A stretch of DNA of 7,677 nucleotides, taken from positions 1-7,677 of the forward strand of contig QIGJ01000281.1 of the NCBI GenBank assembly GCA_003229995.1. The letters run 5' to 3'. The notes under the pieces are model-generated. The model had not been told where the DNA came from. It saw nothing but the letters and a program-made list of their open reading frames with translations, and made no database searches. The DNA comes from Gammaproteobacteria bacterium (GTDB lineage: Bacteria > Pseudomonadota > Gammaproteobacteria > SZUA-152). Below, piece by piece: positions 1 to 5,891 of the stretch; positions within the stretch are counted from its first letter, which is position 1, and every line of letters starts with the position of its first letter. Position numbers and translations under genes: made by a program.

Positions 1-935
1 CGTCCATCCTGGCATTAAAAAATGAACTGAGTGATATGCGTGAACTGCTGGAGCAACAACTCTCCGGGCTGGCATGGAGTGATTTGAGTCGACGTGATCC
101 GTTACGGGCAAAACTGACCCGCTGTTTGCTGGAATTGGGGTTAAGTCCAACGGTGTGTGAACAGGTCGCCAATACAGCCAGTGAACATCAGGATTTCGAC
201 AATGCTTGGCGTCATGCTCTGGCTATTTTATCGCATAATCTTCCAGTAGAAAGTACCGATATTCTTGAACAAGGGGGTGTAGTGGCTTTGGTAGGAGCAA
301 CGGGTGTGGGTAAAACCACCACCATTGCCAAACTTGCCGCACGTTATGCATTGAAGCATGGCAGTGCAAGCGTGGCTATGGTGACGACAGATGGTTATCG
401 CATTGCCGCACACGAACAATTACGCACTTACGGTCGCATTCTGGATATTCCGGTACACATTGCCAACACCCATGCAGAGTTAATGGACGCGCTCAAATTA
501 CTGTCGGATCGTGATTTGGTATTAGTGGATACCGCAGGCATGAGTCAGCGTGACATGCGTTTGTCACAACAATTTCAAATGATCAAAAACAGTACGCCAG
601 TTATTAAAACGTATTTAGTGCTATCGGCAACAACACACCGAGCAGGTCTACGTGAAATCGCCAAGGCCTTTGGTGAAATAAACCTGGATGGCTGCATTCT
701 TACCAAGTTGGATGAAACAACCAGCCTGGGAGGTGCATTGTCAGCCGTGATGGAACACAGTCTTTCAGTGACTTATGTGAGTGATGGCCAGCGTGTGCCG
801 GAAGATATCCATATTGCGCGAGAATATAATCTGATCAATCGTGCGGTGTTGATTGCACAGGAAACCGGTCAGGCACTGAAGCAGGAATCCTTGAATCTGG
901 CATTTAGCGGGATGGTGACAAATGCTCAGAGCTGA
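1..935 (+). CDS. flhF: FlhF, SRP-type GTPase for polar flagellum placement (5' end missing)
   Basis: The frame is open from the window's left edge (first full codon at 3), so the ATG at 36 is internal and the gene is truncated by the window, not by mutation. About 310 codons are present, against roughly 400-480 for the family; the missing part is the variable N-terminal B domain. What remains is the NG GTPase region. Counting from the Met at 36, these motifs are visible: the N-domain helices (LLEQQLSGLAW, residues 4-14), G1 GATGVGKTT (87-95), TTDGYRIAAHEQLR (117-130), G3 DTAG (165-168), G4 TKLDE (223-227) and the closing GQRVPEDI (251-258). FlhF is a homologue of Ffh/FtsY; GTP-bound dimers at the cell pole recruit early flagellar parts. 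It overlaps flhG, which encodes its GTPase activator. A small oddity is Ala in YRIAAHEQL, where many members have Gly. Confidence 0.96.
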   Translation, partial: SILALKNELSDMRELLEQQLSGLAWSDLSRRDPLRAKLTRCLLELGLSPTVCEQVANTASEHQDFDNAWRHALAILSHNLPVESTDILEQGGVVALVGATGVGKTTTIAKLAARYALKHGSASVAMVTTDGYRIAAHEQLRTYGRILDIPVHIANTHAELMDALKLLSDRDLVLVDTAGMSQRDMRLSQQFQMIKNSTPVIKTYLVLSATTHRAGLREIAKAFGEINLDGCILTKLDETTSLGGALSAVMEHSLSVTYVSDGQRVPEDIHIAREYNLINRAVLIAQETGQALKQESLNLAFSGMVTNAQS

Positions 936-1806
936 AACAACCGATCAGGCAGAAGGACTTCGCCGTATGGCGAAACCGCGCCCAGTGCAAGTGATCGCAA
1001 TCACCAGCGGTAAAGGTGGCGTTGGTAAAACCAACGTGTCCGTTAATATGGGTGTGTGTATGGCCAGTCAGGGAAAGGACGTGATGTTAATGGATGCCGA
1101 CCTGGGTCTGGCCAATGTGGATGTCATGCTGGGCCTACATACTCAATATGACTTGTCACACGTCATGTCAGGTGAATGTACATTGGAAGAAGTCATGTGT
1201 ATCGGACCACAAGGCATGCGCGTGGTACCCGCATCATCCGGTATTCAGGCAATGTCGGAACTGAGTACCGCAGAACATGCTGGCGTCATCAGCGCGTTTA
1301 GCGAAATCAGTTATGCCCCCGATGTGTTGATTGTGGACACAGCGGCAGGTATCTCAGATAACGTAGTGACTTTTTCTCGTGCCTCACAGGAAATTGTGGT
1401 CGTGGTGTGTGATGAGCCTGCCTCTATCACAGATGCCTATGCATTGATCAAGTTGCTTAACCGAGAATACAGTGTTTATCGCTTCCATATTGTGGCCAAC
1501 ATGGTCAGCAGTACCCAGGAAGGCCGAGCGCTGTACAGCAAAATTCTTAAAGTGACAGACCGTTATCTGGATACCGCCTTGGATTTTATGGGGGCTGTGC
1601 CTTATGACGAATATTTACGTAAAGCAATACAGAAACAACGAGCAGTGGTTGAAGCTTTCCCTCGTAGTAAATCAGCACTGGCATTCAAGAAGCTTGCCAG
1701 CAAAGCCGATAATTGGCCAGCACCGGCGAATGCTGGCGGTCAATTGGAGTTTTTCGTGGAACGGCTAATTATGGCCAGTCAGCAAGAAACAGGAGCGTCG
1801 TTATGA
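922..1806 (+). CDS. flhG: FlhG/FleN, MinD-like ATPase controlling flagellar number
   Basis: This 294-residue protein belongs to the ParA/MinD family (called FleN in Pseudomonas, FlhG in Vibrio). It limits the number of flagella, stimulates the FlhF GTPase and, in Pseudomonas, restrains the master regulator FleQ. Visible motifs are the deviant Walker A KGGVGKT (residues 31-37), the MDADLGLANVD switch/Walker A' region (57-67), VPASSGIQAMSELS (102-115) and Walker B-type DTAAGI (139-144). The C-terminal amphipathic stretch LEFFVERLI (275-283) fits the usual membrane-targeting helix. The start at 922 is chosen over the Met at 967 because it keeps the N-terminal DQAEGLR (residues 8-14), which matches the DQAxxLR FlhF-activating motif. 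The first 14 nt overlap the end of flhF, so translation is probably coupled. The stop overlaps the fliA start as ATGA. Confidence 0.96.
   Translation: MLRAETTDQAEGLRRMAKPRPVQVIAITSGKGGVGKTNVSVNMGVCMASQGKDVMLMDADLGLANVDVMLGLHTQYDLSHVMSGECTLEEVMCIGPQGMRVVPASSGIQAMSELSTAEHAGVISAFSEISYAPDVLIVDTAAGISDNVVTFSRASQEIVVVVCDEPASITDAYALIKLLNREYSVYRFHIVANMVSSTQEGRALYSKILKVTDRYLDTALDFMGAVPYDEYLRKAIQKQRAVVEAFPRSKSALAFKKLASKADNWPAPANAGGQLEFFVERLIMASQQETGASL
1791..1795 (+). promoter_or_regulatory. Ribosome binding site for fliA
   Basis: AGGAG ends 7 nt before the ATG at 1803. It lies inside the 3' end of flhG and supports the 1803 start over the longer reading frame that begins at 1713. Confidence 0.75.
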
Positions 1807-2558
1807 GTGGAGCCATCATGTATGCCGCAGCGGAGGCTTATAACCTGCCGCTGAATCAAAATGATGATTTTGATTCACAGGTCAAGCAGTATGCACCATT
1901 GGTAAAACGTATTGCCTATCATTTGATGTCCCGTCTACCACCCAGTGTGCAACAGGACGATCTTGTTCAGGCAGGTATGATTGGCTTGCTGGAGGCATTG
2001 AAAAATTACGATGCCACACAAGGTGCCAGTTTTCAGACCTATGCACGTATTCGCATTCGCGGTGCGATGTTGGATGAAATTCGTAAAAATGACTGGGCAC
2101 CACGTTCGGTACATCGCAAGGCCAGGATGGTGGCCGAAGTGGTACGAAATATTGAAAATGCCACAGGGCGTGATGCGCGTGATCAGGAAATAGCTCGCGA
2201 GCTGGATATCTCGCTGGAGGATTATCACCGTTTGTTGCAGGAAGCCAGCGGCCATCGTGTTTTCAGTTATGAAGAACTGGATGTAGAATCGCATGGTGGT
2301 GCCGAAACTCTGACACAAAAAGTAAAAGGTCCACTGGAAGGGCTTCAGTCGGCAGACTTTAAACGTAGTCTGGCAGATGCCATCGCCGGATTGCCAGAAC
2401 GTGAACGTTTGGTGATGACCTTGTATTACGACGAAGAACTGAACCTGCGTGAAATTGGCTCAATTTTGAGCGTGAGCGAATCCCGAGTATGCCAAATTCA
2501 CAGCCAAGCGGTGATTCGTTTGCAGTCACGTATGACGCAATGGACCAGCACCGACTAA
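1803..2558 (+). CDS. fliA: FliA, sigma-28 factor for flagellar genes
   Basis: This 251-residue sigma factor directs RNA polymerase to late flagellar, motor and chemotaxis promoters and is normally held by the anti-sigma factor FlgM. Region 2 spans about residues 29-95 (APLVKRIAYHL, DDLVQAGMIGLLEA, FQTYARIRIRGAMLDEIR), followed by DWAPRSVHRKARMV (97-110) leading into region 3. Region 4 covers about 186-245, with LPERERLVMTLYY and the helix-turn-helix around LREIGSILSVSESRVCQIH (215-233). The length is close to Pseudomonas FliA. The start at 1803 is chosen because AGGAG lies 7 nt upstream (1791-1795) and its ATG overlaps the flhG stop. A Met at 1818 is a second candidate. The frame is open further upstream to a Met at 1713, but that would read through flhG and lacks family similarity. 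Coupling to flhG is expected. Confidence 0.96.
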   Translation: MSGAIMYAAAEAYNLPLNQNDDFDSQVKQYAPLVKRIAYHLMSRLPPSVQQDDLVQAGMIGLLEALKNYDATQGASFQTYARIRIRGAMLDEIRKNDWAPRSVHRKARMVAEVVRNIENATGRDARDQEIARELDISLEDYHRLLQEASGHRVFSYEELDVESHGGAETLTQKVKGPLEGLQSADFKRSLADAIAGLPERERLVMTLYYDEELNLREIGSILSVSESRVCQIHSQAVIRLQSRMTQWTSTD

Positions 2559-2613
2559 CGGAATGTTATTTTTGAAGTGTTTATTTAATTTTCATTCCTA
2601 AGTGGAGGGTGTT
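2559..2613 (+). other. fliA-cheY intergenic leader, AT-rich
   Basis: This 55-nt gap is strongly AT-rich between 2565 and 2592 and contains the cheY ribosome binding site. A 6-bp inverted repeat, GGAATG (2560-2565) and CATTCC (2593-2598), flanks the AT-rich stretch with a 27-nt spacer. I see no sigma-28 type promoter (TAAA, about 15 nt, GCCGATAA) and no hairpin followed by a T tract. The gap could still hold a promoter for the che genes, but the sequence does not show one clearly. Confidence 0.4.
2604..2609 (+). promoter_or_regulatory. Strong ribosome binding site deciding the cheY TTG start
   Basis: GGAGGG lies 4 nt before the TTG at 2614 (5 nt if GGAGG is taken as the core) and 16-17 nt before the ATG at 2626. 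This spacing favours the TTG. It also excludes the in-frame GTG at 2602, which would place the start codon upstream of, and overlapping, the ribosome binding site. Confidence 0.8.
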
Positions 2614-3006
2614 TTGAATAAAGACATGAAAATTCTCATTGTAGATGATTTCTCTACAATGCGACGGATTATAAAAAACCTGCTTCGTGACCTGGGATAC
2701 ACCAATACGCAAGAAGCGGATGACGGACTTACGGCATTGCCAGTGCTTCAAAGCGGTGGTTTTGATTTTCTGGTGACAGACTGGAATATGCCGGGTATGC
2801 AAGGGATTGATCTACTCAAGACTGTGCGAGCAGATGGAAATCTGGCCAGCTTGCCCGTATTGATGGTGACCGCAGAACAAAAGCGTGAGCAAATCGTGGA
2901 AGCTGCTGAAGCCGGTGTTAATGGTTATATTGTCAAACCTTTTACGGCACAAACACTGAAAGAAAAAATCGATAAAATCTTTGAACGCATTGAAGCAGGG
3001 AGCTGA
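2614..3006 (+). CDS. cheY: CheY, chemotaxis response regulator
   Basis: This is a 130-residue single-domain receiver. When phosphorylated by CheA it binds FliM (and FliN) at the flagellar switch and changes rotation. The receiver residues are all present, numbered from the TTG start: the acidic pair D11-D12 in [12 protein letters not shown], phosphoacceptor D56 in [10 protein letters not shown]86 in VTAE, Y105 and K108 in KPF. The sequence is very close to the CheY of polar-flagellated Gammaproteobacteria. The TTG start gives an [13 protein letters not shown]-terminus, as in Vibrio-type CheY; starting at the ATG at 2626 would give the shorter Pseudomonas-like MKILIVDD form. cheZ follows after 2 nt, so the kinase target and its phosphatase are probably made together. 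Confidence 0.96.
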   Translation: MNKDMKILIVDDFSTMRRIIKNLLRDLGYTNTQEADDGLTALPVLQSGGFDFLVTDWNMPGMQGIDLLKTVRADGNLASLPVLMVTAEQKREQIVEAAEAGVNGYIVKPFTAQTLKEKIDKIFERIEAGS

Positions 3007-3008
3007 TC

Positions 3009-3773
3009 ATGGCTGGCAACGCACAAGAAATCCTCGTGGAGGAAGAAGGCGGTATCCTCGCACATGCAGAAGAAATGGTCCGTGCTATAAAACAAGGTGA
3101 TGAAGAGCAGGTTAAAAGCATGCTCGACTATATTTCGCTGGCCCGTGAAGGTGGACTGTACAATAAAGTTGGAAAAATGGCCCGGCAGCTACATGATGCG
3201 ATGGACACTTTCTGTCAGGAAACACGTATTGATGAACTGGCGGAAGAGGCTATTCCTGATGCACGTACACGTCTTCGTCATGTCATTACCCTGACACAAA
3301 ATTCTGCTGATCGTTCATTAACTGCCGTAGAAAATACCCTGCCAAAATGTGACTCCTTATCCGCTCGCATTGATGAGCTGGGCACGGCCTGGCAAAACTT
3401 TAAAAAACGTGAAATGTCTGTTGAACAGTTTCGTGAATTAAGTACTCGTCTGGAAACATTTTTTGTGGAAGCGGAAAAAGAGACAGGCGATATTCGTACT
3501 GGATTGAATGAAATCATGATGGCTCAGGATTTTCAGGATTTAACCGGGCAGATTATTACCCGTGTTATCGAGTTAGTGGAAGAAGTTGAGGGAAATCTGG
3601 TGGAGCTTGTCCGCCTGACGGGAGAAAGGCTGATTAATCCCTATGAAAAAAAGGAAAAAACTGAAAAACCGGGTGTTGAAGCAGAAGGCCCACAAGTGCC
3701 GGGTGCCGGTTCCAAAACAGCCGTGAGTGGTCAGGATGAAGTCGATGACCTGTTGTCGAGTCTTGGTTTTTAA
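3009..3773 (+). CDS. cheZ: CheZ, CheY-P phosphatase
   Basis: This 254-residue helical protein dephosphorylates CheY-P and so ends the motor signal. The family signature MAQDFQDLTGQII spans residues 171-183. Within it, D177 and Q181 correspond to E. coli D143 and Q147, the latter being the glutamine that positions the attacking water. The long helical region before and after (about 15-205) would form the dimeric four-helix bundle. A charged Lys/Glu/Gly/Pro-rich flexible linker (about 211-242) leads to the C-terminal CheY-binding helix DEVDDLLSSLGF (243-254), which ends as in E. coli CheZ. AGGGAG (2997-3002) lies 6 nt before the ATG. The start is 2 nt after the cheY stop. Confidence 0.96.
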   Translation: MAGNAQEILVEEEGGILAHAEEMVRAIKQGDEEQVKSMLDYISLAREGGLYNKVGKMARQLHDAMDTFCQETRIDELAEEAIPDARTRLRHVITLTQNSADRSLTAVENTLPKCDSLSARIDELGTAWQNFKKREMSVEQFRELSTRLETFFVEAEKETGDIRTGLNEIMMAQDFQDLTGQIITRVIELVEEVEGNLVELVRLTGERLINPYEKKEKTEKPGVEAEGPQVPGAGSKTAVSGQDEVDDLLSSLGF

Positions 3774-3800
3774 TTGCATAAACGGGAAAGTTGAAAACCA

Positions 3801-5078
3801 ATGATGTCAATGGATGAAGACCAAGAATTATTGCAGGATTTTCTGGTAGAGGCCGGTGAAATACTTGAATTGTTGAATGAACAGTTGGTTGACCTTGAGC
3901 AACGCCCAAAAGATTCAGAATTGCTGAATGCGGTGTTCCGGGGATTTCATACCATAAAGGGTGGCGCAAGTTTTTTGAGCCTTACGGCACTGGTTGATAT
4001 TTGTCATCGTGCTGAAGATGTGTTTAATGCTTTGCGTAATGGCGAGAGAGACGTTGATGCAGATTTAATGGATGTCATCCTACCCGTTGTGGATGTAGTG
4101 AATGAACAGTTTGATGAAATTCGTTCCGGTCAGAAACCGACCCCTGCACTTCCTGAACTATTGGTACGTCTGGAAGGCCTGCTGAGGAGAGATGCGGTTG
4201 CAGAAAAATCTTCGGCAGAGGTTGAAAATGTGCCTGCTGCCGATGCAGAATTTGAAGCCATTATCGATGCAGCACAAAGTGTCGACAATACACATGATAA
4301 ACCCGCAGATGGTAATGAGGAAATTTCCGAAGACGAATTCGAGGCATTGCTAGATCAATTACATGGTGAGGGAAAACATGCGAGTGTGCCATCAGATAAA
4401 CCTATTGGTACAACTGCTGCTACAACCGCTAAAAGCGCAACTGATATTATTACCGATGATGAATTTGAAACGCTGCTAGATCAACTGCACGGTACTGGCA
4501 CATCGGCTGGCGAGCAATCCCCGACTGTCGGGAAAGCGGAAAATACTAAAAAAGTCGAAAAAATACCGAAACAAAAAAAACCCGCTGTTGTGGCTGTTGA
4601 AAAAACCGAATCGAAAAAAGTCAACGTCTCTGCAGTCGTCAAAGAAGCTTCTGTGCAACAAGCAGAGACCACCGTTCGGGTGGATACCAAACGCCTTGAT
4701 GACATCATGAACATGGTGGGTGAATTGGTACTGGTACGCAATCGTGTTGCCACACTGGGTCTGGCCGCCCATGACGATGAAATGGCAAAAGTGGTTTCCA
4801 ATCTTGATGTGGTGACGGCCGACCTGCAATCCGCGATTATGAAAACGCGCATGCAGCCGATCAAAAAAGTGTATTTGGACGTTTTCCTCGTGTCGTGCGT
4901 GATCTTGCTCGCACGCTTAAAAAAGAAGTCAATCTTGAAATGCAAGGGGAAGACACTGATCTTGATAAAAACCTTGTCGAGGCTCTGGCAGATCCGTTGG
5001 TTCATTTGGTGCGTAATGCGGTTGATCATGGTATTGAAACACCGGAACAACGTGAGGCGGCTGGAAAACCGCGCGTAG
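3801..5078 (+). CDS. cheA: CheA N-terminal fragment (P1-linker-P3) with out-of-frame tail
   Basis: This is the first open half of cheA, 425 residues as written. Residues 1-356 are genuine CheA. From about residue 357 the reading is out of frame, and the Arg/Ile/Leu/Trp-rich tail up to the TAG at 5078 resembles no CheA. The product would keep the phospho-acceptor His and the dimerization helices but has no ATP-binding domain. It could therefore be phosphorylated only in trans by a P4-containing kinase. Confidence 0.6.
   Translation: MMSMDEDQELLQDFLVEAGEILELLNEQLVDLEQRPKDSELLNAVFRGFHTIKGGASFLSLTALVDICHRAEDVFNALRNGERDVDADLMDVILPVVDVVNEQFDEIRSGQKPTPALPELLVRLEGLLRRDAVAEKSSAEVENVPAADAEFEAIIDAAQSVDNTHDKPADGNEEISEDEFEALLDQLHGEGKHASVPSDKPIGTTAATTAKSATDIITDDEFETLLDQLHGTGTSAGEQSPTVGKAENTKKVEKIPKQKKPAVVAVEKTESKKVNVSAVVKEASVQQAETTVRVDTKRLDDIMNMVGELVLVRNRVATLGLAAHDDEMAKVVSNLDVVTADLQSAIMKTRMQPIKKVYLDVFLVSCVILLARLKKKSILKCKGKTLILIKTLSRLWQIRWFIWCVMRLIMVLKHRNNVRRLENRA
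4242..4493 (+). repeat. Degenerate coding repeats in the CheA linker (DEFE-x-LLDQLHG motif)
   Basis: Two clear copies share 12 of 15 residues: ISEDEFEALLDQLHG (residues 175-189, nt 4323-4367) and ITDDEFETLLDQLHG (residues 217-231, nt 4449-4493). A weaker third copy, DAEFEAIIDAA, lies at residues 148-158 (nt 4242-4274). They sit in the flexible region between P1 and P3, separated by Ala/Thr/Lys/Gly-rich spacers. No globular P2 domain is recognisable here. The pattern recalls CheY-binding short helices; see the finding on CheZ similarity. Confidence 0.8.
4869..4872 (+). other. Frameshift site in cheA: tandem GT duplication
   Basis: Bases 4869-4872 read GTGT, directly after a run of six A (4863-4868) and before ATTTGGACG. 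With a single GT the codons read Lys-Lys-Val-Phe-Gly-Arg-Phe-Pro-Arg and join the downstream frame with no extra or missing residue. With GTGT the frame shifts by two and runs into a tail unrelated to CheA. The exact extra bases cannot be fixed, because removing TA or TT nearby also restores a reading (KKVFGR or KKVYGR). Confidence 0.8.
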
Positions 5079-5833
5079 GTACGGTGATGTTAACCGCAGA
5101 ACAGGAAGGTGACCATATCCTACTGATGATTCAGGATGATGGTAAAGGTATGAACCCGGATAACCTGCGTAATGCTGCTGTAAAAAAAGGCATGATGGAT
5201 GCCGAGTCAGCCGCACGTCTCGAAGATAAAGAATGTTTTAACCTGATATTTGCACCAGGGTTTTCCACCAAACAGGAAATTTCGGATGTGTCGGGACGAG
5301 GCGTAGGTATGGATGTTGTCAAGACACGCATCGAACAACTTAATGGCACCGCAGAAATTGATTCGGAAGAAGGTCGCGGGAGTATCATTCGCATTCAGGT
5401 GCCGCTGACCCTGGCCATTATGCCGACACTGATGGTGAAACTGGGCAAGCAAATATTTGCCCTGCCACTGGCCAGTGTCAATGAAATATTTCACCTCGAC
5501 TTGACTCGCACCAACACGGTGGATGGTCAGTTGGTCGTGATGGTGCGCGGAAAAGCATTGCCGTTGTTTTATTTACGCCGCTGGCTGGTGGCTGGTGCGG
5601 CATACGATGAGTTGCCCGAAGAAGGGCATGTGGTCGTGGTGAGCATTGGGGCGCAACGTGTGGGTTTTGTGGTTGATAAATTAATTGGCCAGGAAGAAGT
5701 GGTGATCAAACCACTGGGCGCATTATTGCATGGTATGAAAGGGCTTGCCGGAGCGACCATTACCGGTGATGGAAAAATTTCACTGATTCTGGATCTTCCC
5801 GGTTTGATGCATACCTATACCAGTAAAAATTAA
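4895..5833 (+). CDS. cheA: CheA C-terminal fragment (P4 kinase and P5 CheW-like domains)
   Basis: This is the second open half of cheA. From the GTG at 4895 it encodes VRDLARTLKKEV and onward: N box VHLVRNAVDHG (residues 36-46), G1 DDGKGM (81-86), FAPGFST (119-125), G2 GRGVGMD (134-140), then the P5 domain from about 172, including ALPLFYLRRWL, to the TAA at 5833. It appears undamaged. There is no convincing ribosome binding site before the GTG. An ATG at 4940 (inside NLEMQGED) has only a weak GAAG upstream. Independent translation is doubtful, and the fragment is best read as the 3' half of one cheA gene. Confidence 0.55.
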   Translation: MRDLARTLKKEVNLEMQGEDTDLDKNLVEALADPLVHLVRNAVDHGIETPEQREAAGKPRVGTVMLTAEQEGDHILLMIQDDGKGMNPDNLRNAAVKKGMMDAESAARLEDKECFNLIFAPGFSTKQEISDVSGRGVGMDVVKTRIEQLNGTAEIDSEEGRGSIIRIQVPLTLAIMPTLMVKLGKQIFALPLASVNEIFHLDLTRTNTVDGQLVVMVRGKALPLFYLRRWLVAGAAYDELPEEGHVVVVSIGAQRVGFVVDKLIGQEEVVIKPLGALLHGMKGLAGATITGDGKISLILDLPGLMHTYTSKN

Positions 5834-5891
5834 TGTCACCTCATCCTCCATTGGAAGAAAAAGTGCATTACAAAATGTGGAGAAACAACAA
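5834..5891 (+). other. cheA-cheB intergenic region
   Basis: This 58-nt gap holds the cheB ribosome binding site GGAG (5879-5882). An ATG overlapping the cheA stop (TAATG, 5831-5835) opens a 25-codon frame that ends with a TAG at 5908-5910, inside cheB in another frame. It has no recognisable product. No clear promoter or terminator is seen. Confidence 0.4.

Larger units (their letters stand above)
3801..5833 (+). pseudogene. cheA: cheA, chemotaxis histidine kinase, interrupted by a frameshift
   Basis: Together the two frames encode a complete CheA of about 676 residues if the frame is restored. The order is: P1 phosphotransfer domain (about 5-110) with phospho-acceptor H50 in FRGFHTIKGGASFL; a long linker with DEFE-x-LLDQLHG repeats instead of an obvious P2 domain; P3 dimerization (about 291-352, VRVDTKRLDDIMNMVGELVLV); P4 ATPase with the N box VRNAVDHG, G1 DDGKGM and G2 GRGVGMD; and the CheW-like P5 domain to the stop. 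The frame is lost just after MKTRMQPIKK. Removing one GT of the pair at 4869-4872 restores VFGRFPRVVRDLAR, the form expected of the family. As written, no single chain links P1-P3 to P4-P5. The lesion could be a real mutation, an assembly error or a recoding site. ATGs at 3801, 3804 and 3810 are alternative starts; GGGAAAG at 3784-3790 is a weak ribosome site. Confidence 0.9.

Noticed and set aside
1713..1802. Upstream extension of fliA to a Met at 1713
   Set aside because: It would read out of frame through the flhG 3' end, and the added residues do not resemble FliA; AGGAG points to 1803.
2559..2613. Sigma-28 promoter before cheY
   Set aside because: No TAAA/GCCGATAA pair at suitable spacing could be found in the gap.
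4520..4532. Near-perfect palindrome CCCGACTGTCGGG as a possible terminator
   Set aside because: It is inside the cheA linker coding sequence, has a 1-nt centre, and is not followed by a T tract.
4869..4872. GT repeat as a phase-variable simple-sequence switch
   Set aside because: Only two units are present, far too few for a typical hypermutable contingency repeat; a one-off duplication is simpler.
4874..4879. Single-base homopolymer error (one missing T or A) as the cause of the cheA frameshift
   Set aside because: Adding one T or one A restores the frame but leaves an extra residue (KKVYFGR or KKSVFGR) in a stretch of constant length in the family; a 2-nt change fits better. It is not fully excluded.
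4481..5050. 189-codon open frame on the - strand opposite cheA
   Set aside because: It lies wholly antisense to well-supported cheA coding sequence, has low-complexity Ser/Thr/Phe-rich content, no family resemblance and no visible ribosome site.
5877..5891. GTG at 5877 as the cheB start
   Set aside because: It overlaps the GGAG site that serves the ATG at 5892, and the added residues MEKQQ are not typical of the family.
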